A DNA stretch of 64,000 nt, from positions 62,001 to 126,000 of the forward strand of contig CBDAPE010000016.1 of NCBI GenBank assembly GCA_965198325.1, read 5' to 3'. The position numbers were made by a program, and so were the translations under genes. This document shows, piece by piece, positions 8,968 through 21,305 of the stretch. Under the pieces are notes generated by a model. The model was not told where the DNA came from. It made no database searches and was given only the letters and a program-made list of their open reading frames with translations. Position 1 is the first letter of the stretch. Each line of letters begins with the position of its first letter. The DNA is from CBDAPE01 sp965198325. Lineage in GTDB: Bacteria; Pseudomonadota; Alphaproteobacteria; UBA828; JAPUJA01.

Positions 8968-9402
8968 ATGGCGAAGAAGATTGAGGGCTATATAAAGCTC
9001 GAGGTGCCTGCCGGCCAAGCGAATCCATCGCCACCGATCGGGCCGGCGTTGGGTCAGCGCGGACTGAACATCATGGAGTTTTGCAAGGCGTTCAATGCCG
9101 CGACCGGAGAACTCGAGCCGGGCATGCCGATCCCGACCACGATCACGGTCTTCGTCGACAAGAGTTTCACGTTCGTGACCAAGACGACGACGGTTTCCTA
9201 TTTTTTGAAGAAGGCGGCACGGATCGAAAAGGGCGGCGTTGAAGTTGGCCGCGAGGATCCCGTTGGCTGGGTTTCGATGGCCCAAATCAAGGAGATTGCC
9301 GAGAAGAAAATGAGCGATCTGAACGCGAACGATATCGATGCGGCGTGCCGAATCGTCATCGGTTCGGCCCGGTCGATGGGCCTTTCGGTGGAGGGCCAGT
9401 AG
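8968..9402 (+). CDS. rplK: 50S ribosomal protein L11
   Basis: This 144-residue protein forms the GTPase-associated centre on 23S rRNA together with the L10-L12 stalk. The N-terminal domain shows the conserved GQANPSPPIGPALGQRGLNI, with prolines that contact release and elongation factors, and the C-terminal rRNA-binding domain ends IVIGSARSMGLSVEGQ. The start follows GAGGATGG. The next gene, rplA, starts one base after its stop, consistent with a joint L1-regulated unit. Confidence 0.98.
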   Translation: MAKKIEGYIKLEVPAGQANPSPPIGPALGQRGLNIMEFCKAFNAATGELEPGMPIPTTITVFVDKSFTFVTKTTTVSYFLKKAARIEKGGVEVGREDPVGWVSMAQIKEIAEKKMSDLNANDIDAACRIVIGSARSMGLSVEGQ

Positions 9403-9403
9403 G

Positions 9404-10099
9404 ATGGCGCGCAAAGGTAAGCGGATGAAGGCCGCGCTCGCGACCTACGATCGCGAAACGCTTTACGACGTCGCTGATGCGGTGCAACTGGTCAAGGGCA
9501 GCGCCACGGCCAAGTTCGATGAGACGATCGAGATCGCGCTCAATCTCGGTGTCGACCCGCGACATGCCGATCAGATGGTGCGCGGGGTCGTAGCCCTTCC
9601 GAACGGAACCGGTAAGACCCCCCGGGTCGCCGTTTTCGCAAAGGGCGACAAGATCGCGGAAGCGGAAAAGGCCGGCGCGGATATCGTTGGCGGTGACGAC
9701 CTCGCCGAGAAGATCCAGAACGGCGATATGGATTTCGATGTGTGTATCGCGACTCCCGATATGATGTCGATCGTCGGTAAGCTGGGCAAGATTCTCGGCC
9801 CGCGGGGACTCATGCCGAACCCTAAACTAGGCACCGTGACCATGGATCTTGCGGTGGCAATCGAGGACGCGAAGAGCGGACAGGTGCAGTTCCGGGTCGA
9901 GAAGGCCGGAATCGTGCATGCGGGTATCGGTCGGGCGAGTTTTTCCGAGGATGCGCTGATCGAGAACGTCAAGGCATTCGTGGCGGCGATTCAAGCGGCC
10001 AAGCCGAGTGGCGTCAAGGGCACCTTTATGAAAAAGGTAGCGGTCAGTTCGACCATCGGGCCAGGCGTTCGGATGAACGTCGCGGACCTGTTGAGTTAG
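9404..10099 (+). CDS. rplA: 50S ribosomal protein L1
   Basis: A 231-residue L1, the usual length, which forms the mobile stalk at the E site and in other bacteria represses its own mRNA. Conserved blocks are FDETIEIALNLGVDPRHADQMVRGVVALPNGTGK-like text near residue 40, GPRGLMPNPKLGTV near residue 128, and the C-terminal end VSSTIGPGVRMNV. The chosen ATG at 9404 follows the rplK stop by one base; an in-frame longer frame lies inside rplK and was rejected. Confidence 0.98.
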   Translation: MARKGKRMKAALATYDRETLYDVADAVQLVKGSATAKFDETIEIALNLGVDPRHADQMVRGVVALPNGTGKTPRVAVFAKGDKIAEAEKAGADIVGGDDLAEKIQNGDMDFDVCIATPDMMSIVGKLGKILGPRGLMPNPKLGTVTMDLAVAIEDAKSGQVQFRVEKAGIVHAGIGRASFSEDALIENVKAFVAAIQAAKPSGVKGTFMKKVAVSSTIGPGVRMNVADLLS

Positions 10100-10145
10100 C
10101 GTGGATCAGTGAAAGCGGCATTTTCCCAGCCGATGGAGATGAGAC

Positions 10146-10853
10146 GTGGACCGAACAGATAAGGAAGCGGTGGTTGCGAGTCTGCGGAAAGTGTTTTCCG
10201 AGGCTAATCTTGTCGTGGTGACCCACCAGACGGGGCTCAATGTCACCGAAGCAACCGACTTGCGCCGGAAGATGCGTGAGGTGGGGGCGACCTACAAAGT
10301 CACCAAGAACCGGCTCACGAAACGGGCACTGGACGGCTCACCTTTCGCCGAAATCGCGGACCTGTTTGTCGGGCCGACGGCAATTGCCTATTCGGAAGAT
10401 CCCGTTGCCGCTGCCAGGGTCGCCGTCGATTTTGCCAAAGCCAACGACAAGCTGATTGTCGTCGGCGGGGCAATGCCGGATCAATTGCTCGATGAAGCCA
10501 GAGTCAAGCAGCTTGCCAGCCTACCGTCGCTTGACGAGCTGCGGGCCCAAATTATCGCCCTGCTCAACACGCCGGCGACGCAAATCGCGAGCATTATGCA
10601 AGCTCCGGCCGGGCAACTGGCACGCGTCATCGGTGCTTACTCGCTGTCCGAAGGTCCGGTGGACGTGAGCGAGCCGGATGTAAAAGAGCCAGCCGCAGCT
10701 GAAATGGCGGCGGAGCCCGCCGTTGAATCCGAAGAGGCGATTGACACCGAGGCGTCGGAAATTGCTGCGCCTGTCGCGGACGCGACGAGTGCCGAACCAG
10801 AGACCAATGCAGTACCAGAGGCCGAGGCGGAAGCCACGGACGAAGAAACTTAA
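10146..10853 (+). CDS. rplJ: 50S ribosomal protein L10 with long acidic tail
   Basis: L10 anchors the L7/L12 dimers to the ribosome stalk. It starts at a GTG after a GGAGATGAGA ribosome site. Residues 1-169 are normal L10 (NRLTKRALDGSPF, FVGPTAIAYSEDP, and the C-terminal L12-binding helix). Residues 170-235 are an extra tail made almost entirely of Ala, Glu, Pro, Asp, Ser and Thr, so the protein is about 60 residues longer than usual. The tail follows the frame without any break. Its role is unknown. Confidence 0.97.
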   Translation: MDRTDKEAVVASLRKVFSEANLVVVTHQTGLNVTEATDLRRKMREVGATYKVTKNRLTKRALDGSPFAEIADLFVGPTAIAYSEDPVAAARVAVDFAKANDKLIVVGGAMPDQLLDEARVKQLASLPSLDELRAQIIALLNTPATQIASIMQAPAGQLARVIGAYSLSEGPVDVSEPDVKEPAAAEMAAEPAVESEEAIDTEASEIAAPVADATSAEPETNAVPEAEAEATDEET

Positions 10854-10902
10854 ATCGATAGTTCAAGAGTTTACAACTGGAAGACCAAGGGGAATATAAA
10901 CC

Positions 10903-11283
10903 ATGGCAGATCTAGCAAAGATCGTAGACGACCTGTCGTCGCTCAGCCTTCTTGAGGCCGCTGAGCTCTCGAAAATGCTCGAAGAAAAATGGGGCGTCTC
11001 GGCAGCAGCGCCGATCGCGGCTGCGGCAGCCGCCGCACCCGCGGCGGGCGCCGAGGGCGAGGCTGAGGAGAAATCGGAATTCGATGTCATTCTCGCGGCA
11101 TTCGGAGACAAAAAAATTAACGTCATCAAGGAAGTTCGCGCCATCACGAGTCTTGGCCTGAAGGAAGCCAAAGATCTCGTCGAGGGTGCTCCGAAACCGG
11201 TCAAGGAGGCTGTCTCGAAAGAGGAAGCCGACAAGATCAAGGAGCAACTCGAAGCGGCGGGCGCGACGGTTGAACTTAAATAG
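10903..11283 (+). CDS. rplL: 50S ribosomal protein L7/L12
   Basis: This 126-residue stalk protein recruits translational GTPases. The N-terminal dimerisation domain covers about residues 1-34, the Ala-rich flexible hinge about 35-58, and the C-terminal factor-binding domain contains KKINVIKEVRAITSLGLKEA and ends in LEAAGATVELK. It starts 49 bases after rplJ with an AAGGGGAA ribosome site. Multiple dimers per ribosome are needed, which fits the gap and hairpin after the gene that may set differential expression against rpoB. Confidence 0.98.
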   Translation: MADLAKIVDDLSSLSLLEAAELSKMLEEKWGVSAAAPIAAAAAAAPAAGAEGEAEEKSEFDVILAAFGDKKINVIKEVRAITSLGLKEAKDLVEGAPKPVKEAVSKEEADKIKEQLEAAGATVELK

Positions 11284-11314
11284 CAACCGCCCTTTGGACT
11301 TTGAGATCGCGTTA

Positions 11315-11343
11315 CCGCCGGCGGCACTCTTTGCGCCGGGCGG
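11315..11343 (+). promoter_or_regulatory. Hairpin in the 224-bp rplL-rpoB gap
   Basis: A GC-rich stem (CCGCC/GGCGG plus GGCG/CGCC, one bulged G, 10-base loop) lies 32 bases after the rplL stop. In E. coli this gap holds an attenuator and an RNase III site that lower rpoBC relative to rplJL. No T-run follows here, so it is more likely a processing or pausing element. Nothing else is recognised in the remaining gap except the AAAGGAG ribosome site of rpoB. Confidence 0.4.
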
Positions 11344-11507
11344 GATACGTTTGCGCGATATGCGAAGTCGGCGCGGAGCGGATTCTGCTGCCTTGCTGAT
11401 TTCTAATGACCACGGCGCCGACGCGCCGCGACGCCCGCCTGTGTCGCCGGCCGCGCAGTCCAATACGGATGTCTGTTTGGCGGGATATCTCCCGCAAAGG
11501 AGCAATC

Positions 11508-14500
11508 ATGGCTGAGACCTATTCGAGCCGAAAGCGGCTGCGTCGGAATTTTGGGCGGATCCCCACCGTCACGACGATGCCCAATCTGATCGAGGTGCAG
11601 AAGACCTCATACGAGAAGTTTCTGCAGAAGATCATCGCTCCTGCCGACCGACTCGTGGAAGGTCTCGAAGAGGTCTTTCGGTCGGTCTTTCCGATCAAGG
11701 ATTTCTCGGATTTGGCCTCGCTCGAGTTCGTCAAATACGTTTTTGAGGAGCCGAAATACGATGTCGAAGAGTGCCAGCAGCGTGGCATGACTTACGCTGC
11801 ACCGCTCAAAGTCACGTTGCGCCTCATCGTTTGGGACGTGGACGAAGATACCGACCTTCGTACCGTGCGCGACATCAAGGAGCAGGACGTCTACATGGGC
11901 GACATGCCCCTGATGACGGCGCATGGCACCTTCGTCATCAACGGCACCGAGCGGGTTATCGTGTCTCAGATGCATCGTTCGCCCGGAGTTTTCTACGACC
12001 ACGACAAGGGCAAGACCCACAGCTCCGGCAAGTTCCTCTTTGCTGCGCGCGTCATTCCCTATCGGGGGTCGTGGCTCGATTTTGAATTCGATGCCAAGGA
12101 TATCGTCCACGTGCGCATCGATCGTCGCCGTAAATTACCGGTGACGGCCTTGTTCCGCACGCTCGGCATGTCGACTCAGGATATCTTGGATGAGTTCTAT
12201 ACGAAGGTGGAATTCACCCGAATTAAGGACGGCTGGAAAATGCCGATCAACGCCGATCGGTTGCGGGGAACCAAATTGCTCCACGACGTCCGCGACGCGA
12301 AGTCGGGCAAGGTGGTCATCGAAGCGGGAATGCGGGCTTCGCCGCGGCTGGTCGAAAAATTGGCCAAGAGCGGTGTGGCCGAGCAACTCGTCGAGCTTGA
12401 GGAAATGGTCGGCCGTTATGCCGCGAACGATCTGATCAACGAAGAAACCGGCGAAATTTTCATCGAAGCTGGGGCCGAGATCACGGAAGACGACATCGCC
12501 GTGATTGAGCAGGCTGGCATCGAAATCTTGCTGACATTGGCGATCGATCACATCCACGTCGGTCCCTATTTGCGCAACACGCTCGCAGTGGATCGCTCGA
12601 GCACCAGTGAAGAGGCCCTGATCGATATCTACCGCGTGATGCGTCCCGGCGAGCCGCCGACTGTCGAGACGGCCGAGAAGCTGTTTTACGATCTGTTCTT
12701 CGCCCGGGCAAAACTTACCCGGGACTCCGTCGAGGGCCGCGCGGCACCCCGCGGCAATGCCAAGGTCCTTACGACGCTCAAACGCGAGGCGCTGAACAAT
12801 CTCTGGGTCCTCGATAACGAGGGTGGCTTCCGTTATGTGGTGATCCCGCAGGCCCAGCGTGAAGCCGGTGTCGAGGGTCCGGTATGGGTCGCCGAAGACG
12901 CGATCAAGAACGAAGGTTCCGAGCGGTACGATCTGTCCGCCGTGGGACGGGTGAAGATGAACGCCCGTCTCGGCGTCGAGGGCGCCGACCGGCTTCGCGT
13001 CCTTCGTCGCCAGGACATCATCAAGACCGTCCGGATTCTGGTCGAACTGAAGGACGGTAAGGGCGAAGTCGACGACATCGACCATCTTGGAAACCGCCGC
13101 GTTCGCTCGGTGGGTGAGCTCATGGAAAACCAGTACCGGGTCGGCCTGCTCCGGATGGAGCGGGCGATTCGCGAACGGATGAGTTCGGTGGATATCGACA
13201 CGGTCATGCCGCATGATCTCATAAACGCCAAGCCCGCCGCGGGCGCGGTTCGTGAGTTCTTCGGCTCGTCGCAGCTCTCCCAATTCATGGATCAGACAAA
13301 TCCGCTGGCGGAAATCACCCATAAACGCCGCCTGTCGGCGCTCGGACCCGGCGGACTGACCCGGGAGCGGGCGGGTTTCGAAGTCCGCGACGTACACCCG
13401 TCCCATTACGGCCGGATCTGCCCGATCGAGACGCCGGAGGGGCCAAATATCGGCCTGATCAACTCGCTCGCAACCTACGCGCGGGTAAACCCTTACGGCT
13501 TCATCGAGAGCCCCTACCGGACCGTGGAGAACGGCAAAGTCACCGACGAGGTGATGTATCTTTCCGCGATGGACGAGGGGAAGCACACGGTAGCGCAGGC
13601 GAACTCCCAGCTCGACGCCCAGGGGCGGTTCACCCAGCCGCTGGTGAGCAGTCGACAGCGGGGTGAGTTCGTCATGGCGCCTCGAGAGAACATCGATATG
13701 ATGGACGTGTCGCCCAAGCAGCTCGTTTCGGTCGCCGCGGCCTTGATCCCGTTTCTCGAGAACGACGACGCAAACCGGGCGCTGATGGGCTCGAACATGC
13801 AACGCCAGGCGGTGCCTCTGGTTCAGCCGGAAGCGCCTTATGTGGGCACGGGCATGGAATTTGTCGTCGCGCGGGATTCCGGCGTGACGATCGTCGCGCG
13901 TCGGGCCGGAGTCGTGGATCAGGTCGACGCCACGCGAATTGTGGTCCGTGCAACTGACAAGCCCGATGGCACGACCGTGGGGGCGGACATCTATAATCTG
14001 CTCAAGTTCCAACGGTCGAATCAGAACACCTGTATCAACCAGCGGCCCTTGGTCAAGGTGGGCGACCAGGTCGAGGCCGGTGAAATCCTCGCTGACGGGC
14101 CGAGTACGGACCGGGGTGAACTTGCCCTCGGGCGCAACGTGCTCGTCGCGTTCATGCCCTGGCAGGGGTACAACTACGAGGATTCCATCCTGATCTCCGA
14201 GCGCCTTGTCAAGGAGGATATCTTTACCTCGATCCATATTGAGGAATTCGAGGTCATGGCACGGGATACGAAACTCGGCCAGGAAGATATTACCCGCGAC
14301 ATTCCAAACGTGAGCGAAGAGGCGCTTCGCAATCTTGACGAGGCAGGCATCGTCTATATCGGCGCCGAGGTCAATCCGAGCGATATTCTTGTCGGCAAGA
14401 TCACGCCGAAAGGCGAATCGCCAATGACCCCGGAAGAGAAGCTGCTCCGCGCCATTTTTGGCGAAAAGGCCTCGGACGTGCGCGATACCTCGCTCAAGGT

Positions 14501-15821
14501 GCCACCGGGCGTTTCCGGAACGGTCGTCGAGGTTCGTGTGTTTTCGCGTCGTGGCGTCGAGAAGGACGAGCGCGCCCTTGCGATCGAACGGGAAGAGATC
14601 GAACGCCTCGCGAAGGACAAGAATGACGAGAAAACGATCCTCGAGCGCAATATCTACAACCGGTTTAGGGGTCTCTTACTCGGCAAGATCGGCGCGCGCG
14701 GGCCCAAGGGATTTGGGACGAATGTCAAATTCACCGAAGAGGTGCTTGAGAAGTTCACTCCTGGCCAGTGGTGGCAGATCTCGCTCAAGAACGCCCAGTT
14801 GACCACCGAAGTCGAGCAGTTGAAGAGAGAGCTCGATGCCGACAATAAGCGGCTGCAGGATCGCTTTGAGAACAAAGTCGAGAAGTTGCAGCGCGGCGAT
14901 GAATTGCCGCCCGGTGTGCTCAAAATGGTCAAAGTGTTCGTCGCTGTGAAGCGCAAGCTTCAGCCGGGCGACAAGATGGCGGGTCGGCACGGCAACAAAG
15001 GCGTGATCTCGCGCATCATGCCGATCGAGGATATGCCGGCGCTCGAGGATGGCACGCCGGTCGATATCGTGCTCAATCCGCTCGGCGTGCCCTCGCGCAT
15101 GAACGTGGGCCAGATTTTGGAAACTCATCTGGGCTGGGCGGCACATGGATTGGGACAGAAGCTCGCGGAACTCCTCGACGGTGTCGGCACGAAGGCGGGC
15201 CGGGATTCATTGCGCAAGCTGCTCAAGGACGTTTACGGCGAGGGCGGGAGCAAGGGCAAGGCCGGTGCGGTCAGCGGGACATCGGACGCGGACCTCGAAG
15301 CCTTGGCCGGTGATCTGCGTCATGGTGTGCCCATGGCAACACCGGTGTTTGACGGCGCCAAGGAAGCCGATATCGTCGAACTGCTCGAAATGGCGGATCT
15401 CGACACCTCCGGCCAGGTCACGCTGATCGACGGTCGCACAGGCGAGCCGTTCGAGCGCAAGGTCACAGTGGGTTACATCTATATGTTGAAGCTTCACCAC
15501 ATGGTGGACGACAAGATCCATGCCCGCTCGATCGGCCCCTATAGTCTGGTCACCCAACAACCGCTCGGTGGCAAGGCCCAATTCGGTGGCCAGCGCTTCG
15601 GCGAGATGGAGGTCTGGGCGCTGCAGGCTTACGGCGCCGCCTATACGCTTCAGGAGATGCTCACGGCGAAGTCCGACGACGTGTCCGGCCGTACGAAGGT
15701 GTATGAGGCGATCGTGCGGGGCGATGAGAACTTCGAGACGGGCATTCCCGAATCGTTCAACGTGCTCGTCAAGGAACTGCAGGCGTTGGGCCTGAACGTC
15801 GATCGTTCGAGCCATAACTAG
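11508..15821 (+). CDS. rpoB: DNA-directed RNA polymerase subunit beta
   Basis: This 1437-residue subunit forms, with beta-prime, the active-site cleft and exit channel. The rifampicin-pocket region (about residues 585-640) reads SSQLSQFMDQTNPLAEITHKRRLSALGPGG, so the sensitive-type residues appear intact. The C-terminus has the conserved GDKMAGRHGNKGVIS and MEVWALQAYGAAYTLQEML blocks. The start is the ATG at 11508 with AAAGGAG 6 bases upstream; a longer frame beginning at 11406 was rejected for lacking a ribosome site and homology. rpoC follows after 84 bp. Confidence 0.98.
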   Translation: MAETYSSRKRLRRNFGRIPTVTTMPNLIEVQKTSYEKFLQKIIAPADRLVEGLEEVFRSVFPIKDFSDLASLEFVKYVFEEPKYDVEECQQRGMTYAAPLKVTLRLIVWDVDEDTDLRTVRDIKEQDVYMGDMPLMTAHGTFVINGTERVIVSQMHRSPGVFYDHDKGKTHSSGKFLFAARVIPYRGSWLDFEFDAKDIVHVRIDRRRKLPVTALFRTLGMSTQDILDEFYTKVEFTRIKDGWKMPINADRLRGTKLLHDVRDAKSGKVVIEAGMRASPRLVEKLAKSGVAEQLVELEEMVGRYAANDLINEETGEIFIEAGAEITEDDIAVIEQAGIEILLTLAIDHIHVGPYLRNTLAVDRSSTSEEALIDIYRVMRPGEPPTVETAEKLFYDLFFARAKLTRDSVEGRAAPRGNAKVLTTLKREALNNLWVLDNEGGFRYVVIPQAQREAGVEGPVWVAEDAIKNEGSERYDLSAVGRVKMNARLGVEGADRLRVLRRQDIIKTVRILVELKDGKGEVDDIDHLGNRRVRSVGELMENQYRVGLLRMERAIRERMSSVDIDTVMPHDLINAKPAAGAVREFFGSSQLSQFMDQTNPLAEITHKRRLSALGPGGLTRERAGFEVRDVHPSHYGRICPIETPEGPNIGLINSLATYARVNPYGFIESPYRTVENGKVTDEVMYLSAMDEGKHTVAQANSQLDAQGRFTQPLVSSRQRGEFVMAPRENIDMMDVSPKQLVSVAAALIPFLENDDANRALMGSNMQRQAVPLVQPEAPYVGTGMEFVVARDSGVTIVARRAGVVDQVDATRIVVRATDKPDGTTVGADIYNLLKFQRSNQNTCINQRPLVKVGDQVEAGEILADGPSTDRGELALGRNVLVAFMPWQGYNYEDSILISERLVKEDIFTSIHIEEFEVMARDTKLGQEDITRDIPNVSEEALRNLDEAGIVYIGAEVNPSDILVGKITPKGESPMTPEEKLLRAIFGEKASDVRDTSLKVPPGVSGTVVEVRVFSRRGVEKDERALAIEREEIERLAKDKNDEKTILERNIYNRFRGLLLGKIGARGPKGFGTNVKFTEEVLEKFTPGQWWQISLKNAQLTTEVEQLKRELDADNKRLQDRFENKVEKLQRGDELPPGVLKMVKVFVAVKRKLQPGDKMAGRHGNKGVISRIMPIEDMPALEDGTPVDIVLNPLGVPSRMNVGQILETHLGWAAHGLGQKLAELLDGVGTKAGRDSLRKLLKDVYGEGGSKGKAGAVSGTSDADLEALAGDLRHGVPMATPVFDGAKEADIVELLEMADLDTSGQVTLIDGRTGEPFERKVTVGYIYMLKLHHMVDDKIHARSIGPYSLVTQQPLGGKAQFGGQRFGEMEVWALQAYGAAYTLQEMLTAKSDDVSGRTKVYEAIVRGDENFETGIPESFNVLVKELQALGLNVDRSSHN

Positions 15822-15836
15822 CCCTGCCACACCCGG

Positions 15837-15867
15837 TCCGCGATCACGCGCACGGCGCGATCGCGGA
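15837..15867 (+). promoter_or_regulatory. Strong hairpin between rpoB and rpoC
   Basis: An outer 8-bp stem TCCGCGAT/ATCGCGGA and an inner 5-bp stem CGCGC/GCGCG with loop ACG are separated by a two-base bulge. It fills much of the 84-bp gap and has no T-run after it. A processing or mRNA-stability role is likelier than termination. Confidence 0.5.
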
Positions 15868-15905
15868 TTGAGGGCTACCGATTCCGGTGACCAAGGAGAA
15901 CGGAT

Positions 15906-20126
<4,221 letters not shown>

Positions 20127-20203
20127 AATACGGACTTTCTGTCCGGTTTGCGACTCGGTGCGTAAAGCCCCGGGATTGCTGGAAAAAGGGCGGTCAAATT
20201 GGC

Positions 20204-20232
20204 TTGACGCAGGCCAGGCGTTTCAATAGTAT
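20204..20232 (+). promoter_or_regulatory. Promoter of the str operon
   Basis: TTGACG (20204-20209), a 17-base spacer and TAGTAT (20227-20232) form a near-consensus sigma-70 promoter in the 298-bp gap between rpoC and rpsL. Initiation near 20239 gives a leader of about 185 bases. It probably drives rpsL through the S10 and spc genes. Confidence 0.7.
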
Positions 20233-20343
20233 CCGGCACTCCTTTTGGGGAGCGGTGGTAGGGCGTTCGTTCTAGACGCGTTCCCAAACGAACCATACGG
20301 AACAACTAACCGATGCCTCGGGGACTGGCGATAAAGTCCCTGG

Positions 20344-20374
20344 AGAAGAGCCCTTGGGCTGCTTCTGGATTTTT
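20344..20374 (+). terminator. Terminator-like hairpin (possible attenuator) in the str leader
   Basis: The arms AGAAG-AGCC and GGCT-G-CTTCT form a stem with one bulge, followed 3 bases later by five T residues (20370-20374). It lies between the str promoter and rpsL and looks like an intrinsic terminator. An upstream GGGACT/AGTCCC pair (20320-20341 region) could form a second or competing structure. The rest of the gap after rpoC shows only a weak CGGAC/GTCCG hairpin near 20131. Confidence 0.45.
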
Positions 20375-20424
20375 GCTGTGCTCGCGCGGGTTTGTGGTCG
20401 CAGCCGGAAGGTGTTTGTTTACCG

Positions 20425-20796
20425 ATGCCGACGATTAATCAGTTGATCCGCAAGGGGCGCCAGCCTCAGATTGCCCGCAACAAAGTGCCGGCCATGGAAG
20501 GCTGTCCCCAGAAGCGCGGCGTCTGCACCCGCGTCTACACGACGACGCCCAAGAAACCCAATTCGGCGTTGCGCAAGGTCGCGCGTGTCCGTCTGACCAA
20601 TGGCTTCGAAGTGACGAGCTATATTCCAGGTGAAGGCCACAATCTTCAGGAGCACTCGGTGGTGATGATCCGGGGCGGTCGGGTCAAGGATCTTCCAGGC
20701 GTGCGCTACCACATCATTCGCGGCACGCTTGACACCCAGGGCATTTCCGATCGTCGCCAGCGTCGTTCGAAGTACGGCGCAAAACGGCCGAAATAG
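20425..20796 (+). CDS. rpsL: 30S ribosomal protein S12
   Basis: S12 (123 residues) monitors decoding accuracy at the A site. The conserved TTTPKKPNSALRKVARVRL has Lys43, the residue whose change usually gives streptomycin resistance, in its wild-type state, and RGGRVKDLPGVRYH carries the second such Lys and the Asp that is often methylthiolated. The ATG at 20425 starts the canonical MPTINQLIRKGR; an upstream in-frame extension was rejected. rpsG starts 10 bases after its stop. Confidence 0.98.
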   Translation: MPTINQLIRKGRQPQIARNKVPAMEGCPQKRGVCTRVYTTTPKKPNSALRKVARVRLTNGFEVTSYIPGEGHNLQEHSVVMIRGGRVKDLPGVRYHIIRGTLDTQGISDRRQRRSKYGAKRPK

Positions 20797-20806
20797 GGAA
20801 CAGTCG

Positions 20807-21277
20807 ATGTCACGCCGCCACGCCGCCGAACGCCGCGAAGTCCTGCCGGATCCCAAATACGGCGATACCGTGGTTTCGAAATTTATGAACTCGATCATGG
20901 TCCAGGGAAAGAAAGCCGCAGCCGAAAAAATCGTCTACAGCGCCTTCGATGTGATCGAGAAGAAAAGCGGCCAAGACCCGCTCAAAGTGTTTCACGAAGC
21001 GCTGGAGAACGTGAAACCGGGTGTCGAGGTGCGCTCCCGCCGGGTTGGCGGCGCAACCTACCAGGTTCCAGTCGACGTTCGTCCCGACCGACGCCAAACC
21101 CTCGCCATCCGCTGGCTCATCGATGCGGCCCGCAAACGCTCAGAGACCACGATGGTCGCGCGCATGTCGAACGAGTTGATGGATGCCGCTTCGAACCGGG
21201 GCACCGCCGTCAAGAAGCGCGAAGATACGCACCGGATGGCGGAGGCCAATCGCGCCTTCTCCCACTACCGCTGGTAA
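20807..21277 (+). CDS. rpsG: 30S ribosomal protein S7
   Basis: This 156-residue protein organises the head of the small subunit and in E. coli represses the str operon. It starts MSRRHAAERREVLPDPKYGD, has the family block VKPGVEVRSRRVGGATYQVPVDVRPDRR near residue 76 and ends AEANRAFSHYRW. The start is the ATG after GGGAACAGTCG, inside a longer frame overlapping rpsL that was rejected. fusA follows after 28 bp. Confidence 0.98.
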   Translation: MSRRHAAERREVLPDPKYGDTVVSKFMNSIMVQGKKAAAEKIVYSAFDVIEKKSGQDPLKVFHEALENVKPGVEVRSRRVGGATYQVPVDVRPDRRQTLAIRWLIDAARKRSETTMVARMSNELMDAASNRGTAVKKREDTHRMAEANRAFSHYRW

Positions 21278-21305
21278 CCCGCGAACGGAATCGGAGTTAC
21301 CGACA

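Noticed and set aside
12135..14237. 700-codon minus-strand ORF inside rpoB
   Set aside because: It is a shadow caused by high GC third positions; rpoB on the plus strand is certain.
20127..20160. Strong terminator right after rpoC
   Set aside because: The CGGAC/GTCCG stem is only 5 bp and followed by a short T-run; too weak to call.
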